Made by a program: the position numbers and the translations under genes. A stretch of DNA of 40,235 nt from CAZUCE01 sp964619265 (GTDB taxonomy: Bacteria; Planctomycetota; UBA1135; GCA-002686595), in contig CAZUCE010000038.1 in assembly GCA_964619265.1 (NCBI GenBank), positions 1 to 40,235 of the forward strand, read 5' to 3'. This document shows, in pieces, positions 24,434 through 31,774 of the stretch. Position 1 is the stretch's first letter. Every line of letters begins with the position of its first letter. The notes under the pieces are model-generated. The model had not been told where the DNA came from. It searched no databases and saw only the letters and a list, made by a program, of their open reading frames with translations.

Positions 24434-24889
24434 GGGAGCGGGGGGGTAGCGGCCGCGGGGAACGAGATCCCGGGCGTGAAAGTTGGGTCGGACCCGGGGT
24501 GAGGAGAGGCTACTCCTCAGGGGAGCGGATCAGCGCTGGTGCGGCGCCGTTTCTAGCTGGACCCGAGAGAGTTCGAAGCTGGGTCCCGGACGGTTTGGCC
24601 CCGGGGGAGAGCGCGGCGTCTGACGTGTTCGCCGGCCGGAACGAGAGGGCGGGCGGGCCCGACTTGGCTGCCAGCGTCGCCGGATGTGGGGAATCTGAGA
24701 GGCGGATTCCAGGAGCTCCTGAGGTGGGGAGAACCGCCCTCGCACGCGCACCGACCCCGCTAGCAGGGCCCGGGCCCGGATTCTGCCGGAATCGGTGGGG
24801 GGGTGTAACCGGGGGCGATCCGGTGCGTCCCTAAGCTCGACGGAGGCCTGCCGGCACCTCTTGCACAGCCCCGATGAGTCACAGCCCCG
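24434..24889. other. Divergent intergenic region (fabI / HTH-TPR-activator module)
   Basis: No supported gene in 456 bp. It holds a small dyad at 24499-24516 (GAGGAG / CTCCTC), TAAGCTCG at 24832-24839 as a -10-like element 51 bp before the HTH gene, and the 16-bp tandem repeats that run into that gene. Confidence 0.45.
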
Positions 24890-24909
24890 ATGAGTCACAG
24901 CCCCGATGA
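24864..24909 (+). repeat. 16-bp tandem repeat spanning alternative start codons
   Basis: The unit CACAGCCCCGATGAGT occurs twice in full (24864-24879, 24880-24895) and once as 14 bases (24896-24909). Each copy contains ATG (24874, 24890, 24906) and, because 16 is not a multiple of three, each ATG is in another frame. The first opens an 11-codon frame ending TGA at 24907-24909; the second is the start of the long gene. Confidence 0.85.
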
Positions 24910-25594
24910 ACCGCTGCCTGGATCGGCTGCACGCACCGACTTCAGTTCCTTTCCGATGAACTCTCCCTTGCCGTCTACAGGTTCGCGTGGTCCGTTTCGT
25001 AGCACGCAGCCTGTTCCCGCCTCCCGGAGCGACGCCGGAAGTGGATCTCCCAGGTCTCCCAGAAAGAGCGTCCCGGACAAGCCCACCCGGCAGCAGGTCT
25101 GTTCGAAGAGCACCGGCTCGAACCAAGACCTCTGGCAGCGGGGGCCCCGCGCAATCCTGGCTTACCTCGAGCGGGGCGACCCACTTGGGATCGCGGCCGT
25201 GGCCGGGCATTTGGCGGCTCGGCGTCGTTGGTGGATTGGATTCGAGCAGGCCCTACCGCGCGTTCGGGCCGAAGTTGCTTTGCGCGCCTCGCGTGGACGA
25301 GGCCAGCGACCTAGCGCGGGCGAGGTGCGAGGCTGGTGCGAAGCTGGACTGCGCGCCTGGCTCGAAGATCCGAATACGCGGCATTTGCCTGCTCCGCACG
25401 GACGGTGCCCAGGATTCGCGCAGTTGCCCTTCGAGGCTCGCGACGCGTTTTTTCGCGTGTTCGTGGAGGGGGCAAATCCGGATCGAGTGGCTACTGAGTT
25501 GAGCGTGGATCTGTCGACCTTGGGCCGCCACGTCCGGGCCGTGCTCGATCACCTCGCGCCACCGAGCCACTTTTCTCCCACGCCTTCCGTTTGA
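24890..25594 (+). CDS. HTH protein resembling sigma factor region 4
   Basis: I do not recognise a named family. The 234-residue product has a low-complexity Ser/Pro/Arg N-terminus to about residue 80, a helical middle (AILAYLERGDPLGIAAVAGH onwards) and a C-terminal helix-turn-helix. The latter, LPFEARDAFFRVFVEGANPD followed by VATELSVDLSTLGRHVRAVL, follows the layout of sigma-70 region 4 ('LP...r..f......g.s..eIA..l..s..tv..h'). A clear region 2 is not seen, so it may be a divergent ECF-like sigma factor or a stand-alone regulator. The start lies in the 16-bp repeat; ATG 24956 is an alternative and the real start may be later still. First of three coupled genes. Confidence 0.6.
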   Translation: MSHSPDEPLPGSAARTDFSSFPMNSPLPSTGSRGPFRSTQPVPASRSDAGSGSPRSPRKSVPDKPTRQQVCSKSTGSNQDLWQRGPRAILAYLERGDPLGIAAVAGHLAARRRWWIGFEQALPRVRAEVALRASRGRGQRPSAGEVRGWCEAGLRAWLEDPNTRHLPAPHGRCPGFAQLPFEARDAFFRVFVEGANPDRVATELSVDLSTLGRHVRAVLDHLAPPSHFSPTPSV

Positions 25595-25614
25595 CTTCCG
25601 TCGCCCCGCTCCTC

Positions 25615-26652
25615 ATGAGTCGCCCTTCCTGGATTCACCAACCGCATTTTTCTTCACGGCGTCTCGAAGGGGCTGGAACAGCCTCGACGAGGCGCGCCCA
25701 GACTCCCTCGAAAAAAGCTCGAGCCGAGTTGCGACGGGTGTACCTGCGGGAAACCGCGCGACTGTTGTGGGAAGCGGCCTTCCGAGCTGCGGGCGTGGAG
25801 AACGGTGTGGTTCGCGGTATGCGCTCGCTGATTCTCGACCCCGGTCTAGAACTCGCGTGGAGTGAGGGCACGCTGGGGGAGCGAGTTTTGGCCTGGGGAA
25901 ATTCGCCCTTGCGGGACTGGTTCGAATCGCTCCCGGTCGACTCCATCGCTTGGGAGACGGCTTATCGAATATCGGCTTCCGGGCTAACTGCAGCTTCCGG
26001 AGAGTCCGCGGCCCTGAACCGCAGATGCGTGAACGATGCAGTGGTTGAATGCCTGGACCGCGTTGGCGACCGGGATCCAGCGGACTGGGCCTTGGCGATC
26101 CGACTCGCGCGGCACGCCGTGACGGTTTCTCCCGGTGTGGAGGACCTGCGGCGCTGGGCCGCGTTCTTGATGGCGGACAACAACCCCGGTCACGCGCGGG
26201 AAGTGCTGCGCCGGGGCTTGGACCTGAGCCTGGACGATGGCTCGGGTCCAGCTGAGTGCGCCGAGCTTCTCACCGATCTAGGGCGCCTAGAGGCGTTGTG
26301 TGGAGCTCCCCGCACGGCGCGCGAGCTACTGGAAGAGGCGAATCGCCTGGAACCGACTGCCGTTGGGCGGGGATTCGATGGAGTTGGGCTGGCCCTTCAA
26401 TTGAGCGATTCGGAGTTGCTTGAAAAGAGCCTGGAGCGCTTGCGCCTCGATCCACGAGAGGCCGGTCGCCGTCAGAACCGAGCGCTGCTCCGCTGGGAGT
26501 CGGAACGAGTCGAGCGGCTGCCCTGGCACGCCGACCCGCGCTTGCTCGGGAGGATCGTGCGGGAGCCGAAGCCGGTGGGCGGTTTGATTCGCGCCTGGGG
26601 AGAGCCATCTGTCTTCAGGGGGCTGTCGCAGCCTGTAGGAGGCCGGCGATGA
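25615..26652 (+). CDS. Helical repeat (TPR-like) protein of the HTH/activator module
   Basis: A 345-residue soluble protein with no catalytic motif seen. It is predominantly helical, and the middle (about residues 150-260: AIRLARHAVTVSPGVEDLRR, AREVLRRGLDLS, ARELLEEANRLEP) has the spacing and small-residue pattern of two or three tetratricopeptide repeats, suggesting a protein-binding scaffold. ATG 25615 is listed. A TTG at 25591 overlaps the upstream stop as TTGA and is a real alternative, since the same arrangement is used at 18203. Its stop overlaps the next start as ATGA, so it is translated together with the putative activator and probably forms a complex or a signalling chain with it. 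Confidence 0.65.
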   Translation: MSRPSWIHQPHFSSRRLEGAGTASTRRAQTPSKKARAELRRVYLRETARLLWEAAFRAAGVENGVVRGMRSLILDPGLELAWSEGTLGERVLAWGNSPLRDWFESLPVDSIAWETAYRISASGLTAASGESAALNRRCVNDAVVECLDRVGDRDPADWALAIRLARHAVTVSPGVEDLRRWAAFLMADNNPGHAREVLRRGLDLSLDDGSGPAECAELLTDLGRLEALCGAPRTARELLEEANRLEPTAVGRGFDGVGLALQLSDSELLEKSLERLRLDPREAGRRQNRALLRWESERVERLPWHADPRLLGRIVREPKPVGGLIRAWGEPSVFRGLSQPVGGRR

Positions 26653-29426
26653 CCACTTCGGGCAACCGATCTGCGACCGACGAGTCATGGCTCGAATTGT
26701 TCCTACCCGGGCCTGCCGAGGCGGAGCGAAGACGGCGGCTAGCCAGTTGGATTCGAGAACTCCGCAACGCTTCCACGCCCGGTGGCGGTGTCTTGGTGGA
26801 TCGGCCGAACTCCCAAGTGAGCCCGAGTGCGGGTCCCCACGACTCAGGTCAGAGCTTGATGCACGAACTTGCCGTGGCCGAGCGCTTGTCCGAGCTGGAG
26901 CGCGAGCTGGGGTACTTGCTTGGGTCTAGGCTCGGACCGGGGGCGGCCACCACGTGGGCTCGCAGGGAACTCTCCGGCGGCCCTTCCGGGACGACCGCAG
27001 GCGGAGGAGGGCAGCCGGCCAGCCCGCACCGTGCGCCTACGCTTCGCGAGCGGATGGCGATCGAGGACCTCAAGCACCAGGTCGATTCTGCGGGGCGTTG
27101 CGACCTGTGGCGTCTCCGGCGGGTGCATGCACGCCGGGGACCCGAGCGAGCCTTGGCCCTGCTTCGGCAGAGGTTTCCTGCGCCGGTCCGAGCCGGGTTG
27201 CCCTTGGAGCTCCGCCGCGACGTCTTGCTCGATGAGGTGGGGTTGTTGCTCGAACGACGGTCCGCCGGCGTGGCCTCTGAGCTGCTGGATCGGCATCGTG
27301 TTTGGATCGCGGGTTCGGCTTCTGGCGCCTGGATGTCGGGGTTGGTCCAGTTGGCCCGCGGAGAATTCGAGCTAGCCCGCGAACAGCTGTTCGCAGGCCG
27401 GCGGCTGGGCGCGGACCTGGGGCGCGCCTGGCTCGAGCTGGCCCAAGACGATGTTCGCGTGGAGCAGTGCTTGCGCCGGGGTGGATGGTCGGCGGAACCG
27501 AACTCAGAGCCTTCTTGCGGCAGAGCGCTTGTCGGAGGACCTGTCTCGCGCCGCAGTTTGGGAGCAGCTGTGCTGGCTGTCTTTTGTGTGGAGCCAGGCG
27601 GAGAGCTCGCGTGCCTGCACGAACAGATCGCGCCCGGAGCGCGGGATGCGGGGGCTTGCCGGGCGCTCGACGATTGGCGCAGACAGATGCGTGACGCCTT
27701 GCGCGATGCAGGGTCGCCCGAACGGATTTGTTGGCTCGAGCGACGAACCGTTCGACTTCACTTGGGCAGTGACCGTGGGGGGCCGGGGACCGCGGCTTCG
27801 CTTGCGGGTCGATCCTGGCTCGCACCTCTGCGGGCCCTGGTGGTCGCGCCGGTGGTTGATCGTTTAGGGGAGGTCCGAGCCCTCATCCGGTTGGAGTTCG
27901 AACACCACCTGCTTCCCTGCGCGGGGGAGTTGGCCGCGCTGGTCGAGGCGGTTCAAACCGGATCGTTGCTGAGGGCTCGGAAGTCAATTCGGTTCGGGAG
28001 AGTCGCTGAAACGGCTCGGCTGGGCTGGTCCTCTGAAAGAGACTGGCCCTCGGGAAGCCTGTGGCTCGACCCGCTTTCGAACGGTCGCCAATCCGTCCGG
28101 CGCAGCGCAGTTCTTCGATCCTCAACTCAGGCGCTGGAGCCCTCTGAAGAGGATCTCACCGCGGCGTTCGAGCTGGAAGACGACCCTTGGAGAGTCGCCG
28201 CGCGAGTTATCTGGAGGCAGCTAGCTGCCAAGTTGGGGCGCAGGCGGGTTTGGTTCTTCGACCGGGAACACGACGAGCCGTGGCTTGAATTCGGAGAGGA
28301 GCTCGGGCTGTGGCGCCAGCGTCCCGGTCGCCGGCGGGCCTTGGTCGGGGCGCGGGAACTGGGCGAACCGGTTCGCTTCGAGGATCGCTCCGCGGAGCTT
28401 GCCGTTTCGGCGGATGCGGCCTGCGGCGTTGTCTTCCCGCTCGTGGAGTCTGGGCTGGGCGGGCGATGGGTGGCCGAGCATTACCTCGTGATCGAGTCCG
28501 CGCGTTCGGGCGACTTGACTCCCGAGCGAGTCCAGAACTGGCAAGCGCGGCTCGAAGGGGCCGGCGAGATGCTTGCGCGCGCTGGGTTTCGCCGGACTAT
28601 TCGCTTGGAGCTTGGGGTCGACCTCTGCGATCGAGCGTTGTGGCCTGAGCCTCTGATTCGACTGCGCCAGGCAGCGGAGGCTGCGCGACCCATCGCGATG
28701 GAGGGCCCACCCGGGATGGGGAAGAAGCTGCTGGCCAGATGGCTTCAAGAGCTCGCCCGGGAGGCTGGTGCGGCGGGAGGACGGCCCCGCGGGCCGCGTA
28801 GAGAAAGGGTGGGGGGTGCGGACACAACCCCAAGGGACCTCGAGTGGGTGGACCTGCGAAGCAGCCGACTGGAATCAACAGCTATCGATCCCCAACGTTG
28901 GCTCGATCAGGCCGCGCACGGTTCGTTGGTGGTGCTGGTTGGGGCTCTGCCCCGGTGGGTTCAACAATCGGGGGCCCTGCCGATTCGACTTCCGGCTCTT
29001 TCGAGCCGTCGCCGCCACGTGCCGAATCTGGTTCGGCTGCTGACCCAGCGCGCGGCTCAGGCGACCGGGATCGCGGCTTCCCGTGTCACGGACGAAGGCC
29101 TGGCTGTCCTGTGGCGTCAGCCCTGGGAAGGAGGGATTCGCCAGCTTGGCCGGGTGCTTCGCCGGTGGGTTGTGGCGCAGGACGGGAGCCTGACCGCCAG
29201 CTCCGCACAACGACACTTGCTGGAAGCCGGACTCGATCCGGTTCCGCGGATTTCCTCGCGACGACCGGACCTCGAGGTGGTCGCCGAGGCCCTCGCGACG
29301 ACGGTGTGCCGAAACGGACGCCCGAACAAGCGGAGAGCGGCCCGCTACCTGGGCTGGGATCCCGCCACCTTGGGCAAGCAGTTGGAACGCCTCGGGCCAG
29401 AATTCGAGCCGCCTGGTGGAGCTTGA
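26649..29426 (+). CDS. Degenerate NtrC-type regulator with TPR-like, GAF-like, eroded AAA+ and Fis-HTH parts
   Basis: The 925-residue protein has, in order, a polar N-terminus, helical repeat-like sequence at about 130-300, a GAF-like region at about 510-650 (RRVWFFDREHDEPWLEFG to AEHYLVIESARSG), an AAA+ remnant from about 670, and a C-terminal Fis-type HTH (PNKRRAARYLGWDPATLGKQ, about 892-911). The P-loop is EGPPGMGKK; later blocks LPALSSRRRHVPNLVRLL and WEGGIRQLGRVLRRW align with the 'LPPLReR.eDIp.L' and 'WPGNvREL' blocks of sigma-54 activators. The GAFTGA loop and Walker B Asp-Glu are not visible; the region is shortened and reads SLVVLVGALP. It is therefore unlikely to remodel sigma-54 polymerase by ATP hydrolysis, but may still bind DNA. 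ATGA overlap with the preceding gene. Confidence 0.65.
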   Translation: MTTSGNRSATDESWLELFLPGPAEAERRRRLASWIRELRNASTPGGGVLVDRPNSQVSPSAGPHDSGQSLMHELAVAERLSELERELGYLLGSRLGPGAATTWARRELSGGPSGTTAGGGGQPASPHRAPTLRERMAIEDLKHQVDSAGRCDLWRLRRVHARRGPERALALLRQRFPAPVRAGLPLELRRDVLLDEVGLLLERRSAGVASELLDRHRVWIAGSASGAWMSGLVQLARGEFELAREQLFAGRRLGADLGRAWLELAQDDVRVEQCLRRGGWSAEPNSEPSCGRALVGGPVSRRSLGAAVLAVFCVEPGGELACLHEQIAPGARDAGACRALDDWRRQMRDALRDAGSPERICWLERRTVRLHLGSDRGGPGTAASLAGRSWLAPLRALVVAPVVDRLGEVRALIRLEFEHHLLPCAGELAALVEAVQTGSLLRARKSIRFGRVAETARLGWSSERDWPSGSLWLDPLSNGRQSVRRSAVLRSSTQALEPSEEDLTAAFELEDDPWRVAARVIWRQLAAKLGRRRVWFFDREHDEPWLEFGEELGLWRQRPGRRRALVGARELGEPVRFEDRSAELAVSADAACGVVFPLVESGLGGRWVAEHYLVIESARSGDLTPERVQNWQARLEGAGEMLARAGFRRTIRLELGVDLCDRALWPEPLIRLRQAAEAARPIAMEGPPGMGKKLLARWLQELAREAGAAGGRPRGPRRERVGGADTTPRDLEWVDLRSSRLESTAIDPQRWLDQAAHGSLVVLVGALPRWVQQSGALPIRLPALSSRRRHVPNLVRLLTQRAAQATGIAASRVTDEGLAVLWRQPWEGGIRQLGRVLRRWVVAQDGSLTASSAQRHLLEAGLDPVPRISSRRPDLEVVAEALATTVCRNGRPNKRRAARYLGWDPATLGKQLERLGPEFEPPGGA

Positions 29427-29571
29427 GTTCGGCGAGAGCTTGAGGGTCTTTGGGGTCTGGCGACGGTTTGGCCGGCTGGACGCGGCCGCCGGACAGACCC
29501 AGTGGCGGGCCCAAGAGCGCTGCTAGACTTCGCGCCCGCGCGCTCACCTCCTCATTGGGAGTGCTTCGCGG

Positions 29572-30648
29572 ATGAGCCTCCCCCAGCCTGTGCAGCTTTC
29601 CGACTTCGACTACGAGCTCCCGGCTTCGGCGATCGCTCAGGTGCCGCTCGATCGCCGAGAATCCGCGCGACTGCTGGTTCACGAGCGTTCGAGCGGCAAG
29701 ACGACTCACGCCGTCATGTCGGACCTGCCCCAGTGGTTGAACCCAGGCGATCTCGTTGTGGCCAACGATACTCGGGTGAGGCGAGCGCGCCTCGAGGCTT
29801 CGCGGCCCGGCGGCGGGCGAACCGAGTTGTTGTTTCTCGAGCCGCTCGAGGGGGCTGGGGCACGTTGGCGCGTGATGGCCAAGCCGGCGGCCCGGCTTCG
29901 CGCGGGCATGGTGCTGCGGGTCCGCGGCAGTGAGAATGGGATCGTCTGTGAGGAACGGCCCTGCGATGAGGACGGGACTCCCGGACCCAATTGGATCGTT
30001 CGCGGCGAGCCAACCCCCTTGGACGAGTCGTTTCTGGAGATTCATGGGCAGCTCCCTCTGCCGCCCTACGTAGAACGCAAGCAAGGGCCCAGTGATTTGG
30101 ACCGTGAGCGCTACCAGACGGTTTTCGCGGACTCGATGGGGGCGGTGGCGGCACCAACCGCCGGTCTACACCTTTCGAAACAGCTGCTAGCGGGGCTGGA
30201 GGCACGCGGTGTCCGGTTCACCACGGTCACGTTGCATGTCGGCGCCGGGACCTTTCGTCCGGTGGACCACGCGGACCCTCGCCTGCATCAGATGCATACC
30301 GAGCGTTATTCGGTTGGGAGTCGCGCGTCCGCTGAGGTCGGTGGGCTCCGCGAGCGCGGTGGCCGGCTGCTTGCGGTGGGGACGACGTCGCTCCGAACTC
30401 TTGAAACCTGTGCGCAACCGGGACGCCGAATCGCGGCTGGTTCTGGCGAAACGGATTTGTTCCTGCTGCCCGGTGCGGACTTTCAGGTGGTGGACGCGTT
30501 GTTGACCAATTTTCACCTACCGCGCTCGACCCTGCTGATGTTGGTGAGTGCGTTCGCGGGCACCGAGCGCGTGCGCGAGCTGTACCGCGAGGCTCTGAAG
30601 ATGGGCTATCGATTCGCGAGCTACGGAGACGGGATGTTGCTGTTGTAG
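29572..30648 (+). CDS. queA: S-adenosylmethionine:tRNA ribosyltransferase-isomerase
   Basis: This 358-residue protein matches QueA over its whole length. It transfers and isomerises the ribosyl part of SAM onto 7-aminomethyl-7-deazaguanine at position 34 of tRNAs, giving epoxyqueuosine. Recognisable blocks are LSDFDYELPASAIAQVPL at the N-terminus, DLVVANDTRV, LPLPPYV, YQTVFA...GAVAAPTAGLH, HVGAGTFRPV and NFHLPRSTLLMLVSAFAG. ATG 29572 with a weak GGGAG 10 bases upstream; TAGACTTCG at 29524-29532 may be its -10 region. The thiE stop faces it across 27 bp. The next-step gene, queG, lies 7 kb downstream. Confidence 0.95.
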   Translation: MSLPQPVQLSDFDYELPASAIAQVPLDRRESARLLVHERSSGKTTHAVMSDLPQWLNPGDLVVANDTRVRRARLEASRPGGGRTELLFLEPLEGAGARWRVMAKPAARLRAGMVLRVRGSENGIVCEERPCDEDGTPGPNWIVRGEPTPLDESFLEIHGQLPLPPYVERKQGPSDLDRERYQTVFADSMGAVAAPTAGLHLSKQLLAGLEARGVRFTTVTLHVGAGTFRPVDHADPRLHQMHTERYSVGSRASAEVGGLRERGGRLLAVGTTSLRTLETCAQPGRRIAAGSGETDLFLLPGADFQVVDALLTNFHLPRSTLLMLVSAFAGTERVRELYREALKMGYRFASYGDGMLLL

Positions 30649-30675
30649 GGGCGGTTTGGTCTCCGGTAGCCATCC

Positions 30676-31374
30676 CTACGGCAACGGTTCGCTGGCCAGC
30701 AGCTCGCCGAGTTCGCGGGCTGAACCACCGGGGTCTTCCGATTCGAAAACAACCGAAGAGACAGCAGCCCGGCCTAGTTCGATCAGCTCGATAGCAGCGG
30801 TGTGGTCGATCCCCCCGATCGGAAACACAGGCAGCGAGCTGGCGCGCGCGGCGCACAGGGCGCGCTCGGCGCCTAGACCCTGCGTGTAGCCCTTGGTGAG
30901 GCTGGGGAACACGGGCCCGAAACCGAGATAGTCGACCGGCCGGGTTTGGGCCTGTGCGACTTGACGGAGGTCGTGGGTCGAAAGACCGATCAGTTGATCC
31001 GGTCCGAGGAACTCGCGAATCGCCTCGGGGGGAGCATCGTCTTGGCCCAGGTGGACCCCATCGACGTCCGGGAGAGCCCGGGCCACATCCGGACGATCGT
31101 TGACCAGGACCAGCGGTCTCGATTCTTGGGGCAGCCGCCTGACCTGCTCCAGGACGCGCTGGGTCCAGGCCATGAGCGGAGCTGCGTCGGAGGGGCCTGA
31201 GGTTTGGCCTTCACGTTTGATGCGCACCTGAACAACGCCGAGGTACGGAAGGGCCTGGGCGAGGCGCTGGAGGGCTGCGCTCTCGTTTCCGGCTCGAGCG
31301 GGCTCGAAGAGCCCCATCAGGCGGCTGGACCTTAGGCGGTCCCGGCGGGCGAGCCCGCGATCATCCGGAGGCAT
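30676..31374 (-). CDS. thiE: Thiamine-phosphate synthase family protein
   Basis: A 232-residue TIM-barrel protein with ThiE motifs: LVLVNDRPDVA (about residues 88-98), DGVHLGQDD (about 105-113), IGLSTHD (about 128-134), DYLGFGPVFPSLTK (about 149-162) and the phosphate-binding PVFPIGGI (about 186-193). ThiE joins the thiazole and pyrimidine phosphates to form thiamine phosphate. The usual 'Gpif.T.tK' is FGPVFPSLTK, close enough for function; a TenI-like paralogue acting in thiazole aromatisation cannot be excluded because no other thiamine gene is nearby. The first 15 residues are basic and may not be part of the protein (another Met at residue 20). Convergent with queA. Confidence 0.85.
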   Translation of the reverse strand: MPPDDRGLARRDRLRSSRLMGLFEPARAGNESAALQRLAQALPYLGVVQVRIKREGQTSGPSDAAPLMAWTQRVLEQVRRLPQESRPLVLVNDRPDVARALPDVDGVHLGQDDAPPEAIREFLGPDQLIGLSTHDLRQVAQAQTRPVDYLGFGPVFPSLTKGYTQGLGAERALCAARASSLPVFPIGGIDHTAAIELIELGRAAVSSVVFESEDPGGSARELGELLASEPLP

Positions 31375-31774
31375 GGGGGGCTGTTCGCTGGTGAGACAAA
31401 ACGTCTCGGAGGGATTCCCCCGGATCCGGGCTCTGCTGGCTCTGCCCCGCTGAGCGAGCCAGGCGCGCAGGGGGCGGAAGGAAGCGGGCTAGGGAGGTCC
31501 CGGCGTGCGCTCCAGGGGCCCCCGAGCTTGGGTGGGGAGGGTGTGTTCAAGTCGTGGCACGGAGCCCGGCTTGGGCTCGATCTGGCTGCCAATCTACGTT
31601 GTTGCCCTAAAAAACCTCGTTTAGGCTGTCAGATCCGGCCCTTTGATGGATCCTCGGCTGGCTACCCGGAGTCGGGATAGCCTTGGAGACGGTCCGTCCC
31701 CACCCGCTCCCGGTCTGCCCCGTTGGGGGATCGGCAGCTTCTCACTCTCCCATTCGCTTCGTCACGCCATCCAC
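31375..31774. other. Divergent intergenic region (thiE / FG-GAP gene)
   Basis: No gene is supported in 400 bp. No TPP riboswitch was recognised upstream of thiE. It holds the plus-strand promoter candidate at 31599-31627 and a minus-strand TAGATT at 31596-31591 that could serve thiE. Confidence 0.5.
31599..31627 (+). promoter_or_regulatory. Candidate promoter of the FG-GAP gene
   Basis: TTGTTG (31599-31604), 17-bp spacer containing an A-rich run, then TAGGCT (31622-31627). It would give a leader of roughly 140 bases to ATG 31775. A short CCTAAA/TTTAGG dyad lies in the spacer and -10 region. Confidence 0.4.

Noticed and set aside
24864..24909. CRISPR-like repeat
   Set aside because: Units are directly adjacent with no spacers and only 16 bp long.
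24530..25210. 226-codon minus-strand frame before and over the HTH gene
   Set aside because: Composition is Arg/Pro/Ser-rich with no motif or hydrophobic core; it overlaps the plus-strand repeat and start region.
31375..31774. TPP riboswitch upstream of thiE
   Set aside because: No CTGAGA block and paired ACCTGA-type block were seen on the minus strand.
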